Source of the DNA: Verrucomicrobiia bacterium DG1235
GTDB taxonomy: Bacteria; Verrucomicrobiota; Verrucomicrobiia; Opitutales; Opitutaceae
NCBI GenBank assembly: GCA_000155695.1
Contig: DS990592.1
Location: 124,001 to 188,000 of the forward strand
Direction: 5' to 3'
Length of the DNA stretch: 64,000 nucleotides
Every line of letters starts with the position of its first letter. The first letter of the stretch is position 1. Below are positions 9,157-18,345 of the stretch, one piece after another. The position numbers and the translations under genes were made by a program. The notes under the pieces are model-generated. The model saw only the letters and a list, made by a program, of their open reading frames with translations, was not told where the DNA came from and did no database searches.

Positions 9157-10767
9157 ATGACCTCTGATCCTGACGTCCCCAACAAGGGGCAGCAAATTCA
9201 CCCGGAGCCGAGGAGGCTTTTGCTCGTTGAAGACAATGAATCGGATGCCCGATTGGTAGAGGTGATGCTTGAGCGTTCGGCAAAATCGGAGGTTTACAGA
9301 ATCGAAAGGGCGAGGACGCTTGCGGAGGGTATTGATTTTTGCAGGGGCCAAGGTTTTGAGGTGATTTTGCTAGACCTCGGTTTGAGCGATTCTTTCGGCT
9401 TGGAAACTTTGGATTCGATCATTGCGGTGGCGCAGTGCGCCGTAGTCGTTTTGAGCGCCACCAGCGACGAGGAGGTTGCCATAAAGTCGATGAGTCGAGG
9501 CGCCCAGGATTATCTAATGAAAGATGAGCTGCGGGAGCGTTCGATCAGTCGTTCGATTCGTTATGCGATCGAGCGTTATCGACTGGCGAAGGACCTCGAG
9601 AACGAGAAGCTGAAGGCGGAAGCGGCCAGCAAAGCGAAAAGCGAGTTTCTGGCGGTCATGAGCCACGAGTTTCGCACGCCTATGAATGGAATCATTGGTG
9701 GACTGGAAATTTTGAAGAATGAGCCTGCTGGAGATTCGAGTAGGGAAATCCAGAGCATGATGCGAGAGTGCGCATTCAATCAGCTGGAGTTGATCAATGA
9801 CGTTCTAGACCTGAGCAAAATCGAGTCGAATAGCGTGGAGCTGGAAATAGGACCTGTCTGCTTGTCCGATGTGATCACTTCGACGATGGGTACTCTAGGG
9901 TTTAAGGCGGAAAGCAAGTCTATCAAGCTCGAGAGCTTTGTGGATCCATCGGTTCCGAATTCGTTTCGATCGGATGCTCGTCGCATCCGTCAGATTCTGC
10001 TGAACCTGGTGGGCAATGCAGTCAAGTTTACTGATTCAGGTGAGGTGAAGCTGAAGGTGACTTCCAGTCTTGGCGGCATGCTTGAATTCACCGTGACGGA
10101 TACCGGCATCGGTATTGCTGAAGCGGATATCAAAAAGGTCTTTGAGTCCTTCTCTCAGGTGGATGGCTCTTATCAGCGTCGCTACCAAGGGACGGGTTTG
10201 GGCTTAACGATTTGTAAGCGATTGACTCGGATTCTGGGGGGAGAGATCAGAGTCGAGAGCCAGCTTGGAGTGGGATCGAAGTTCAGTGTTACGATTCCGA
10301 TCGAACCTCATGAGAACATCGAAAAAAGGGGGTTCATTTCCGATGAGCCACGGTCTGGAAGACCGCTTGCGGAACAGTTTCCGCTGAATGTTTTGATTGT
10401 CGAAGACAATGATTCGAGTCGATTCGTATTAGAGAAGAAGTTCATCAGCCTTGGCTACACGCCTCGATTTGCGGTTGATGGGGAGGCAGCGGTCAAGATC
10501 GCGACGGAGGATCGTTTTGATTTGATCCTTATGGATCTCCAGCTCCCGAAGATCGATGGACTGGAAGCGACTCGTCGTATACTGGAAAGGGCGCGAGAAA
10601 TTTCGTCTTTGCCCTACATTTCCGCGATGACGGCCTACTCCTTGGCGAACAGTCGTGAGCGCTGTCTAGAAGAGGGGCTCGATGGGTTTCTCGCGAAACC
10701 AATTCTGCACTCGGACTTGGAGGAAACGATAAAGACGGCGTTTGAGAAGCGTTCTCTATCTGCGTAG
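9157..10767 (+). CDS. Hybrid receiver-histidine kinase-receiver signalling protein
   Basis: This 536-residue soluble protein has the order REC-HisKA-HATPase-REC. The first receiver covers about residues 21-138, with VEDNESD and phospho-acceptor Asp73. A coiled linker leads into HisKA with His170 in SHEFRTPMNG. The ATPase domain has the N box LLNLVGNAVKFT (281-292), DTGIGIAEADI and GTGLGLTICKRL. The C-terminal receiver has VEDNDSS and Asp460 in LMDLQLPK. There is no membrane segment or sensor domain, so it probably receives its signal through the N-terminal receiver. It is preceded by about 190 bases without a gene, and a membrane PAS kinase and a small response regulator follow on the same strand. 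A multistep phosphorelay is a reasonable inference. Confidence 0.93.
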   Translation: MTSDPDVPNKGQQIHPEPRRLLLVEDNESDARLVEVMLERSAKSEVYRIERARTLAEGIDFCRGQGFEVILLDLGLSDSFGLETLDSIIAVAQCAVVVLSATSDEEVAIKSMSRGAQDYLMKDELRERSISRSIRYAIERYRLAKDLENEKLKAEAASKAKSEFLAVMSHEFRTPMNGIIGGLEILKNEPAGDSSREIQSMMRECAFNQLELINDVLDLSKIESNSVELEIGPVCLSDVITSTMGTLGFKAESKSIKLESFVDPSVPNSFRSDARRIRQILLNLVGNAVKFTDSGEVKLKVTSSLGGMLEFTVTDTGIGIAEADIKKVFESFSQVDGSYQRRYQGTGLGLTICKRLTRILGGEIRVESQLGVGSKFSVTIPIEPHENIEKRGFISDEPRSGRPLAEQFPLNVLIVEDNDSSRFVLEKKFISLGYTPRFAVDGEAAVKIATEDRFDLILMDLQLPKIDGLEATRRILERAREISSLPYISAMTAYSLANSRERCLEEGLDGFLAKPILHSDLEETIKTAFEKRSLSA

Positions 10768-11019
10768 GCAATCGGTCTTCGTATTGGCTAGGATGCCGGC
10801 TGTAGGGAAATAGAGAATACGCTGCCTGTAGTCGACTGAAGGCAGAAGCTCGCCCATGATTGACATGCTTTCGACTCGAAGTATGTTCCGGATCTGTCGT
10901 GAGATATTCTGCTTGGAGTATAAAAGATTTCGCTTGTCTTGGCGTTTGCAATCGGTAGTGGCTGCTCTCGCGTTTCGTATCTGTAATGCTATGTTTGTAT
11001 TGAAGGAATGGATTCATAG

Positions 11020-13650
11020 GTGACGGCGTTTTCAGAAAAGAATGGAATTTCGCTCAGAGTTTTGGGCGCTGTCGTGACGGCGTTTCTACTGGCTTTGAGT
11101 GTGGTGTATTTCCTGTTTGATAAATTGCAGAGCGATGAGTTGCGGGACGACGCTCGCTTAGTTGCGAAGCTTGTCAGGGAATGTGTCGCTGACGGTTCTT
11201 CGGAAGAGCGTTGGGCAGCCTTGGAGGAACGATTGGGACTTACAGCGAAGGCATTTGGTGTCTTAGCGCTACGCGGTACCGAGGAAGGGTTACTTGCGGG
11301 GCGGGGTGAAGTGATTTTGGGCGGGAGCCAGCTGGATAGGAGTGAATTGCCAAGTAGCTTATTGGCCTTTGGTTTCGCTTCAGGCGAGTGGTCTTCTGGA
11401 GTAGGTCAGGACGGGTTTTGGTATCAGCTGGAGGCTTTTCGCGGTATGGGGGAACGTGATTGGACCTGTGTTGTTGTGAGGAAGAGAAAACTGCCTGTTC
11501 TGTGGTATGCCTTCGAGAGAGCCGGATATATATTGCTAATTGGTTTTATGGTTTTCATCGCGATAGGCCTCTATATTGTTTATCTTAATCGCGGGCTAGT
11601 GTTCGGATCTCTTTTCGAGTTGCTCGAGGATATGGAAAGCCGCATTGAGCGCACTTCTGGAGTGCGCTTGGACCGATCATTGCTAGGAAACGAAATTGAA
11701 ACGTTTTCATGTCGATACAGCGAGCTGCTGGTGGCGTTGGACAGGCAGGGGGTGGAGTTGAGGCAACAGCGCGAGGAACTGAGGCAGCTATTGGATACTT
11801 TACCGGCTTATGTTTGGTACAAGGACGACAAAAATAATATTTTGCGCGTGAACCGTGCGGCTGCTGATTCGGTTGGATTTAGCATAGAGGAGCTGGAAGG
11901 AAAATCGACGAAGGATGTCTTTCCTGAGGAGGCTGACGAATATTATAAGGACGATTTGGAAGTGATCGAAAGCGGACAAGCGAAGCTTGGCTATGTCGAG
12001 TCGTACACGCCGAAGAAGGGCGCTGCTCGAACCATTAGGACAGATAAGATTCCGTACCTAGACCCGAATGGGAAAGTAGTTGGAGTTGTGGCACTGGTGA
12101 CTGATATTACAGAACTGGTCGCGAGTCAGGAGGCGCTGAAAGCGGCGGAAGAGGAATTTCGCATGGCTGTGGAATCGTCGCCTACCGGAATGGTGATGAT
12201 CGACTCGAGCAAGCGGGTCGTATTGGCGAATAATGAGGCCGGGCGAATTTTTGGATATCATTCTGAGGAGTTAAACGGTCAGAGCATTGACCAGTTGATG
12301 AGCGAGGAAGGGCTCAGGGTGGTGGCCCGTTTTTTCGAAACCTTGGAGAGTGAAAGAGAAAAGGTAATTTCGGGCTCCTCTGGCGGGCTTCACGCCTTAC
12401 GAAAAGAGGGTGGAGTCGTTCCTATCGAGCTTGTTTGCAATCCACTGTTTTTGTCTTCGGGCTCGTTCGTTATGGCTTCTGTAGTTGATATCTCATCACG
12501 GCTGTCTGGCCAATTGGCTTTGAGGAATAGCGAGGAGCGATTTCAGCTTGCGGCGGCTGGAGCGAGTGTTGGGATTTGGGACTGGTATGATATCGAAGGT
12601 GAAAAGGTTTGGTGGTCTCCGCGGTTTTATCAGTTGATTGGATACGAGGAGTCAGAGCTCGAGTCGTCATTAGCATGTTTCCGCTCGCTTTTGCACCCTG
12701 ACGATTTGGAAGGCACTTTCGCCCGCGTGAACGAGTGCTTGAGGAAAGGCGGCGTCTTTTCTTCAGACTATCGGCTTCGATGCAAGGATGGTCAGTATCG
12801 CTGGTATTTTGGGAGCGGAATGGTTTCTCAGGACGAGAAAGGAACTGCCAGAAGGATGACGGGAACGATTCAAGATATCCATGACCGGAAACTTGCTGAG
12901 TCCGAATTGTCGGCGGTAATAGCGGATTTGCGTGAGGCTAACGAAGAGCTCTCGAGTTTTGCTTTTCTAAGCTCTCATGACTTGCAGGAACCGTTGCGAA
13001 CGATTTCTAGTTTCGTGAATTTGCTGAAGGATGAGCATGGTCCAAAGCTAGACGCAGCCGCGAACGAGTACATCGATTTCGCCCTTACGGGAGTAACGCG
13101 GGTTCAAGGCATGATTCGCGGTTTGTTGAAATACAGCAAGTTAGATGCGAAGCCGAAGTCGATTGCTGATCTCAGTCTGCGCGATGCAGTCGATCTAGCG
13201 GTTTCGGGCTTGAGCAGTCGCATTGGGGAAACGAATTCTCAGCTATCGATCAAAGGTGAGTTTCCCGAGGTGAGAGGAGATTTGCTCGAGTTGTCCCAGG
13301 TTTTTCAGGAATTGTTGAGCAATGGAATGAAGTTTAACTTTTCGGATTCTCCAGAGGTCAAGGTTACTGGCAGGCTTATCGACTCTTCAGAGTTGGGTCG
13401 TGAAGGTTTGTTAGACGGGCCGTACGGCTTGGTTTCTGTTTGCGACGACGGAATTGGAATAAGCGAGAAGTACCGTGAGCGAGTATTTACGATTTTTCAG
13501 AGGTTGCATCCGGCAGACGAATTTGAAGGAGGCGGCATTGGGCTTTCAGTAGTCCAGAAAATCGTTCGCGCCCACGAAGGCCAAGTCTGGGTGGAAACTC
13601 GAGAGGGAAAGGGGAGCTGTTTTTGCTTAGCGCTTCCAGTTAGGGTTTAA
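11020..13650 (+). CDS. Membrane-bound multi-PAS sensor histidine kinase
   Basis: This 876-residue protein starts at a GTG. It has a transmembrane helix near residues 13-33, an extracytoplasmic region of about 130 residues, and a second helix near 165-190. Three PAS domains follow at roughly 247-370, 375-495 and 500-630; the last has the PAC-like RCKDGQYRWYFGSG and QDIHDRK. The kinase part has His653 in SSHDLQEPLRTISSFV, the variant seen in phytochrome-type kinases, and then an ATPase domain with DDGIGISEKYRERVF and GGGIGLSVVQKIV. It is followed 90 bases later by a small Rcp1-like response regulator, the usual partner for this kinase type. The sensed signal cannot be read from the sequence. 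Confidence 0.93.
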   Translation: MTAFSEKNGISLRVLGAVVTAFLLALSVVYFLFDKLQSDELRDDARLVAKLVRECVADGSSEERWAALEERLGLTAKAFGVLALRGTEEGLLAGRGEVILGGSQLDRSELPSSLLAFGFASGEWSSGVGQDGFWYQLEAFRGMGERDWTCVVVRKRKLPVLWYAFERAGYILLIGFMVFIAIGLYIVYLNRGLVFGSLFELLEDMESRIERTSGVRLDRSLLGNEIETFSCRYSELLVALDRQGVELRQQREELRQLLDTLPAYVWYKDDKNNILRVNRAAADSVGFSIEELEGKSTKDVFPEEADEYYKDDLEVIESGQAKLGYVESYTPKKGAARTIRTDKIPYLDPNGKVVGVVALVTDITELVASQEALKAAEEEFRMAVESSPTGMVMIDSSKRVVLANNEAGRIFGYHSEELNGQSIDQLMSEEGLRVVARFFETLESEREKVISGSSGGLHALRKEGGVVPIELVCNPLFLSSGSFVMASVVDISSRLSGQLALRNSEERFQLAAAGASVGIWDWYDIEGEKVWWSPRFYQLIGYEESELESSLACFRSLLHPDDLEGTFARVNECLRKGGVFSSDYRLRCKDGQYRWYFGSGMVSQDEKGTARRMTGTIQDIHDRKLAESELSAVIADLREANEELSSFAFLSSHDLQEPLRTISSFVNLLKDEHGPKLDAAANEYIDFALTGVTRVQGMIRGLLKYSKLDAKPKSIADLSLRDAVDLAVSGLSSRIGETNSQLSIKGEFPEVRGDLLELSQVFQELLSNGMKFNFSDSPEVKVTGRLIDSSELGREGLLDGPYGLVSVCDDGIGISEKYRERVFTIFQRLHPADEFEGGGIGLSVVQKIVRAHEGQVWVETREGKGSCFCLALPVRV

Positions 13651-13740
13651 CGCTCGCTTTTTTCTGAATTCAGGGGTTTCCTGATTCTAATTCGCGGCAA
13701 ACCTTGACTTGAAAAGTAAGTGAGTGGAGATAAGCGACTA

Positions 13741-14184
13741 ATGACTGATATCGGACGTCCAATTGAAATGCTTCTCGTTGAGGACAACGAGGCAGATATC
13801 CGTTTGACGGAAATAGCTCTCAAGCACGCAAAGCTTGCGAACGTCTTGAACGTTGCCCGGGATGGCGAAGAGGCTTTGGATTATCTTCGCGGGCAAGGTA
13901 AGTTTGCTGGGGCGGTTCGTCCCGATCTCGTGTTGCTGGACCTGAACCTTCCGAAAATGAATGGTGCTGAGGTTCTCAAGGCAATCCGAGATCACAAAGA
14001 TCTCCAGTCGATTCCAGTTGTCATTTTAACAACATCGGACGCTGACAAGGACATCTACGAAAGTTACGAGCTCCATGCGAACTGCTATATCACCAAGCCG
14101 GTCGACTTGAAGAAGTTTATGGGAGTGGTAGAAATGATTGAAGACTTTTGGGTCCGCGTAGCTTCGCTGCCGCCGCGCGACTAG
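13741..14184 (+). CDS. Single-domain response regulator (Rcp1-like)
   Basis: The 147-residue protein is only a receiver domain. It has acidic residues in LLVEDNEADIRL, phospho-acceptor Asp67 in LLDLNLPKMNG, Thr in VILTTSD, and the conserved Lys in CYITKPVDLKKF. The insert DYLRGQGKFAG and the EDFW ending are typical of cyanobacterial Rcp1-type regulators that partner phytochrome-like kinases. The ATG at 13741 is preferred to a GTG at 13720, since the protein then opens in the same way as relatives. The upstream membrane kinase is its likely phosphodonor. With no DNA-binding domain, output would be through protein contact or onward phosphotransfer. A terminator follows at 14212-14238. Confidence 0.92.
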   Translation: MTDIGRPIEMLLVEDNEADIRLTEIALKHAKLANVLNVARDGEEALDYLRGQGKFAGAVRPDLVLLDLNLPKMNGAEVLKAIRDHKDLQSIPVVILTTSDADKDIYESYELHANCYITKPVDLKKFMGVVEMIEDFWVRVASLPPRD

Positions 14185-14211
14185 TCGCGCTCCAATCGTG
14201 AGAGGAAATAG

Positions 14212-14238
14212 GGGCAGTGTTTGACACGCCCTTTTTTT
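14212..14238 (+). terminator. Rho-independent terminator after the response regulator
   Basis: GGGC-A-GTGT pairs with ACAC-GCCC across a TTG loop (14212-14231, one bulged A). A run of seven T follows at 14232-14238. It lies between the plus-strand signalling cluster and the convergent DUF2911 gene. Confidence 0.75.
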
Positions 14239-14251
14239 GCATCCTTCGGCG

Positions 14252-15106
14252 TTAGAGCGTTTCGATTTCCTTGCGAACGGCGCTCGCCTCATCGGCTCTC
14301 CCGAGCTTGTCCAGTATCTTCGCTTTGAGCTCGAGGGTTTCGGGCAATTTGCGTCCGACCCAAGGCCTGCTGATTGCAATTTCCGCCCATTCGAGCGCGA
14401 GCTCAAGCTCGAGCTCGTTTGCCAGGAGGTAGTTCGCCGCGTCCATATGATTCTGATAGCGGAACCCGTGGGCGTTTCGCATTTCTGTCTTCAGGGATTC
14501 TAGCACTATAGCGTCTGTATCGACTGTGATGCGGATCGGGATGGATTTCTTTTCCCAATTCAAGGACAGGACTGCGGCGTTTTTGCTTACCTCGGTGAAG
14601 CGGTAGCTGAGTTGCTCTTCGTGGGGCGCTTGAGTGGCTTTGACTTTTGCTCGAAGGGCGTCCGCTTCGGGGTTGTAGAAATAGCTGCCCCAGGATTCGG
14701 AATCGTTTGATAGGATGACTGTCACGTCGTCGGACTCCTCAATGACAAGATGCAGGCCGTAGTCGCCAGCCGGCAGAGTTTGTCCTTCCACCAGAACATC
14801 GTGCTGAAAGGAAATGACGGTGTTTTCATTGGCGCCCGCTCGCCAGGGAGCTTCAGTCGCTCCTGCCCAGCCGAGGTCGCTCAAGCCGTAGGGGACTAGC
14901 TTTCCCCATATCTCGCGACCGTTCACGCTCGGGCGACTGTAGGAGATGGAGATTTCTGAGATACCGACAATCTGACTGACTGAGGCGGCAGGACTGGCCT
15001 GGGGTAGAGTTGTTAGCTGGGAGTGGGCGAGGCAAAGGCCTAGAGTCATCGCCGCGAGAGTGGAGGCTGCGGAGCGGAGAGGGCGAAGGGTGAGCGGACT
15101 ATTCAT
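14252..15106 (-). CDS. Secreted DUF2911-domain protein
   Basis: This 284-residue protein has an N-terminal signal-like stretch (SAASTLAAMTLGLCLAHS, about residues 12-29). The DUF2911 body follows, recognisable from ISISYSRPSVNGREIWG, PWRAGANENT, PAGDYGLHLV, SWGSYFYNPEADALRAKV and LSLNWEKKSIPIRI. The last 70 residues form a helical, TPR-like region (NYLLANELELELALEWAEIAI). DUF2911 proteins are common in Bacteroidetes and Verrucomicrobia and have no established function. The gene stands alone, convergent with the response regulator and divergent from an aldo/keto reductase. Periplasmic or outer-membrane location is inferred from the signal peptide. Confidence 0.85.
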   Translation of the reverse strand: MNSPLTLRPLRSAASTLAAMTLGLCLAHSQLTTLPQASPAASVSQIVGISEISISYSRPSVNGREIWGKLVPYGLSDLGWAGATEAPWRAGANENTVISFQHDVLVEGQTLPAGDYGLHLVIEESDDVTVILSNDSESWGSYFYNPEADALRAKVKATQAPHEEQLSYRFTEVSKNAAVLSLNWEKKSIPIRITVDTDAIVLESLKTEMRNAHGFRYQNHMDAANYLLANELELELALEWAEIAISRPWVGRKLPETLELKAKILDKLGRADEASAVRKEIETL

Positions 15107-15228
15107 CGGAAGCTTGGTTTCAGTGTTGTGTTGGACAATTCCTGTAACAAATTTCTATGGTATGGAAGGTTCTGTTTACGCCGGACTTTGCAATTCCCCT
15201 TTCGATTTTTTGAGATAGCTAAGAGAAA

Positions 15229-16218
15229 ATGACATACACCCCTGCTGAGAACAGATATCAACAATTTGAATACAGTCGATGCGGTAAAAGCGGCCTGAGC
15301 TTGCCGCCTCTTTCGCTTGGGCTTTGGCACAATTTCGGAAGCGTGGACGATTTCGAAAATGCGAGGGAGCTGGTTCGCTTTTCCTTTGACAGGGGAATCA
15401 CGCATTTTGATCTGGCGAACAATTACGGGCCGGTGCCTGGATCGGCGGAAACGAATTTCGGCCGTATCCTCAAAATGGATTTTTCTGACTATCGAGATGA
15501 GATGATCATATCCTCTAAGGCGGGCTATGAGATGTGGGAAGGTCCTTACGGCGATTGGGGATCCAAAAAGTATCTCGTGGCGAGCTTGAACCAGAGTCTG
15601 CAGCGCGTAGGGGTGGAGTACTTTGATGTTTTCTACTCGCATCGACCTGATCCCGAAACGCCGATAGAGGAGACAGTGGACGCTCTCGAGTATGCAGTGC
15701 GCTCGGGCAAGGCGCTTTATGTAGGGCTTTCCAACTACAACGCTGATCAAACGGAAGCTGCGTACGGTGAACTGCTCAAGCGCGGCATCCGTTGTCTTAT
15801 TCATCAGCCGCGATACAACATGATCGATCGCAGACCGGAGGAAGGAGTTCTGGATACTTTGGATCGGCTCGGTATGGGAGCGATCGTTTTCAGTCCGCTT
15901 GAACAGGGAATCCTGAGCGACCGATACCTGGGAGGCATTCCGAAGGCTTCTCGGGCGACGCGCGGCGAGTTTCTCAACGAAGAGAAGGTTCTCGGATACC
16001 AGCGGATTGCTCACGGCCTAAACGAGATCGCTACGGAGCGCGGGCAGACGCTCGCTCAAATGGCGCTCGCATGGGTTTTGAAGCGTCCGACGGTTACATC
16101 AGCGCTCGTGGGCGCAAGCTCGACGAGTCAGATTGCGGAAAATCTCGGAAGCTTGAAGAAGCTCGATTTTTCCGAAGACGAGCTCAAGCGGATCGATTCG
16201 GTGATCGCTGCCAGCTAG
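15229..16218 (+). CDS. Aldo/keto reductase (YghZ/Kv-beta type)
   Basis: This 329-residue protein carries the AKR tetrad pattern: Asp and Tyr in FDLANNYGP, Lys in IISSKAGYEMW and His in FYSHRPDP. It also has LYVGLSNY, FSPLEQGILSDRYL and the C-terminal cofactor region VTSALVGASSTSQIAENL. The WHNFG and YGPVPGSAETNFGRIL blocks match the YghZ (L-glyceraldehyde 3-phosphate reductase) branch, which reduces methylglyoxal and related aldehydes with NADPH. It is a single-gene unit with 122 bases before it and converges on the ParA gene. The physiological substrate is unknown. Confidence 0.9.
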   Translation: MTYTPAENRYQQFEYSRCGKSGLSLPPLSLGLWHNFGSVDDFENARELVRFSFDRGITHFDLANNYGPVPGSAETNFGRILKMDFSDYRDEMIISSKAGYEMWEGPYGDWGSKKYLVASLNQSLQRVGVEYFDVFYSHRPDPETPIEETVDALEYAVRSGKALYVGLSNYNADQTEAAYGELLKRGIRCLIHQPRYNMIDRRPEEGVLDTLDRLGMGAIVFSPLEQGILSDRYLGGIPKASRATRGEFLNEEKVLGYQRIAHGLNEIATERGQTLAQMALAWVLKRPTVTSALVGASSTSQIAENLGSLKKLDFSEDELKRIDSVIAAS

Positions 16219-16246
16219 GCTGGAAGGCGCTCTGGAAGCGTGGGAA

Positions 16247-17161
16247 TCAGGCGTCGTCCTTCGTATCCTCGGGCTCGGCGTCGCCGAGTTGCTCGAGCAT
16301 GTGCTTGGTCAGCTTGATGTAGTCCTCGGCGAGGTTTATCGAAGCGTCCTGCTTGGACATGAGCACAGTCGGAACTCCCAGCATGACGGCTCTTCCGACA
16401 GTCACGGAGTGGCGAATGAGATCGGGGTAGATATGAGTTTTGTTCGAGACTTTTCCTTGGGCTTTGAAGCGGTCGATCTGGGCGTTGAATCGCTCGAGCG
16501 GGACGTGGATCTTGGTGCCCGGCTTTACGGCATTGAGAGCGATGCCGATGATTTCAGGAGCAGGAGCCTTGGCAGCTTCTCGGTGGGCGGCGGTCGATTT
16601 TCGGAACTGAGCGAGCTTGTCCACCAGGAGGTGAAAGCCGATGATGCTGAGGGCGTCCGGGTTCGAGGGGACGAGCACGTGATCTGAAGCGAAGAGGGCG
16701 CACTGCGTAGTGTAGAAGAAATTTGGAGGACAATCGAAGAGTATGAAGTCGTAGTTATCTTCTATTTCCGAAAGGGCCTCGAAAAAGCGCCGGTAGAAAG
16801 GCTTGTCTGCGGGTTGATTCACCTCGTGTTCGAGGTCCATCAGAGTGAAGGACGCGGGGGCGAGGTCGAGGCGCGGCAGCATCTCGTCACCATCGGTATC
16901 GCGAATAGGGCTCTTTTGGATACAGGCTTCCATTTTGGAGCTTGGGTCCTTGAAGAGATTGAGCACGAATTTTTCGGGCTCTCGATTAAGGGTATTCCAC
17001 CGGTCGAGTCGCATCAGCCAGATGCTCGCGTTGCTTTGGGCATCGAAATCGACGATGAGGACACGTCGACCCATGTAGGCGAGGCACGCCCCCATATTGA
17101 CGAGGAGTGATGTTTTCCCAACGCCACCTTTGATGTTCAGGAAGCTGATTTTCTGTGCCAT
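16247..17161 (-). CDS. Orphan ParA/MinD-type ATPase
   Basis: This 304-residue P-loop ATPase has a deviant Walker A, NIKGGVGKTSLLVN (about residues 9-22), followed by VLIVDFDAQSNAS (Walker A prime), FILFDCPPN (Walker B), and the switch region VPSNPDALSIIGFHLL. ParA proteins bind nucleoid DNA as ATP dimers and position plasmids, chromosomes or large protein assemblies. No parB or parS-like cluster is visible, so it is an orphan. The only partner candidate is the divergent acidic protein at 17314, 152 bases away across a shared promoter region. Its tail (DAEPEDTKDDA) is acidic. A role in positioning a cellular cargo rather than chromosome segregation is inferred. Confidence 0.9.
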   Translation of the reverse strand: MAQKISFLNIKGGVGKTSLLVNMGACLAYMGRRVLIVDFDAQSNASIWLMRLDRWNTLNREPEKFVLNLFKDPSSKMEACIQKSPIRDTDGDEMLPRLDLAPASFTLMDLEHEVNQPADKPFYRRFFEALSEIEDNYDFILFDCPPNFFYTTQCALFASDHVLVPSNPDALSIIGFHLLVDKLAQFRKSTAAHREAAKAPAPEIIGIALNAVKPGTKIHVPLERFNAQIDRFKAQGKVSNKTHIYPDLIRHSVTVGRAVMLGVPTVLMSKQDASINLAEDYIKLTKHMLEQLGDAEPEDTKDDA

Positions 17162-17313
17162 GGCTGTCTAAAAAGTTTGTGGGAGTGGAGCTAAGAATGG
17201 CCGGGCTCGCAAAATAAAATGTGATCCGGTCTAGGTTTAACAATTCTTTAATCTGTGGGGTTAAAGTCGATTGTTTACAGCGTCGTTGTCCTTTCTTATT
17301 AATTGCGGCTTAA

Positions 17314-18339
17314 ATGGCAGAGGCGGAAAAACAGAAATCGATTTTTAGTGAAATGGCGGAGCGTCGCAGTCGGTGCGATGATTTGAATGCTCGAGCTGTC
17401 GATCACGGACTAGAGGTCTTCCAAGCGGACGATTCGGATTCCGAATTGGACGAAACGGAGGTAGAGCTCAAGCCAGCCTTTGCGATGGACGAGATCGAGG
17501 AATCACTTGTATCTAAAAATAAAATACAGCCTGCGGCTGTGGTTGATAAGGAAGCTCTCGATTCGGGTGAATCGATTTTAGATGAAATCGAGGATGGTTT
17601 GGAATCTCCTGTCGAGGGGCTGGAAGCTGCGGTGGATTTTGGAGAAAGGGTGATCGACAATGTGGAACCACCTTCTGCTCTTGAGCCAACAACTCAGGAC
17701 GAACAGGGGAGCGAAGATTTGTCGGAAGCATCCATTGAGCTTGAAGCTTCAGTGGAATTGACGGAGCAGGAACCGGAAACTCCTTTGCCTGTTGGCGAAT
17801 TCGAGGTGACTTCCGAGGTCAGCGATGATAGTGAAATTTTGAGCGAAGAGACAGAGCCCGATGCCGGGATAAGCCCGGAGGTTTCTGAGGAAGCCAAGGA
17901 GGGCGAAATGCTTGCTGAGGTGGAGTCGGGTTCTGCGAGCTATTTCGATGACATTGAGAAGGAAGCGGAAGCTCCGATAGAAGAAGAGGAGACCTCAAAG
18001 GAGGAGCTCATCGAACAAAGCGAGGAGCTTCTTGCCGCTGAGCCTGAGCCTGTTGTTGACGCGGAAGTCGCGAAGGTGGCTGAGGACTTGGTGGATCGAA
18101 TCGGGCCGGTTGTGGATATTCAGAGTCTTCCTAAGACGCAGCCTTCGCGCGTGCTTTCCAAGACAGCAAAGCCGAAGGAGGATCCGAATTCGGCGCAGCG
18201 TCCAGAGCTTGATGAGCCTCTTAGTGTTCCTCCAGTTGAGGATAGGGCGGATCGTAAAGCCGTAGATGAGGGAGCCCCTGCTAAGAAGAAAAAGAAGAAG
18301 AAGGTATCCGTTTTGGATAGCTACTTCAAGGGGCTTTAG
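17314..18339 (+). CDS. Highly acidic low-complexity protein with Lys-rich C-terminal tail
   Basis: I do not recognise a family for this 341-residue protein. Most of it (about residues 35-270) is Glu/Asp/Ser/Val-rich and predicted disordered, built from loose repeats such as EEIEDGLES, EASVELTEQE and EEEETSKEEL. The short N-terminus (KQKSIFSEMAERRSRCDDLNAR) is helical and mildly basic. The C-terminus switches sharply to seven consecutive lysines followed by VSVLDSYFKGL. There is no signal peptide or membrane helix. It is divergent from the orphan ParA ATPase, sharing its upstream region. A tethering, adaptor or cargo role for that ATPase is a guess from position and from the nucleic-acid-like charge pattern. 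Confidence 0.75.
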   Translation: MAEAEKQKSIFSEMAERRSRCDDLNARAVDHGLEVFQADDSDSELDETEVELKPAFAMDEIEESLVSKNKIQPAAVVDKEALDSGESILDEIEDGLESPVEGLEAAVDFGERVIDNVEPPSALEPTTQDEQGSEDLSEASIELEASVELTEQEPETPLPVGEFEVTSEVSDDSEILSEETEPDAGISPEVSEEAKEGEMLAEVESGSASYFDDIEKEAEAPIEEEETSKEELIEQSEELLAAEPEPVVDAEVAKVAEDLVDRIGPVVDIQSLPKTQPSRVLSKTAKPKEDPNSAQRPELDEPLSVPPVEDRADRKAVDEGAPAKKKKKKKVSVLDSYFKGL

Positions 18340-18345
18340 TTGTAG

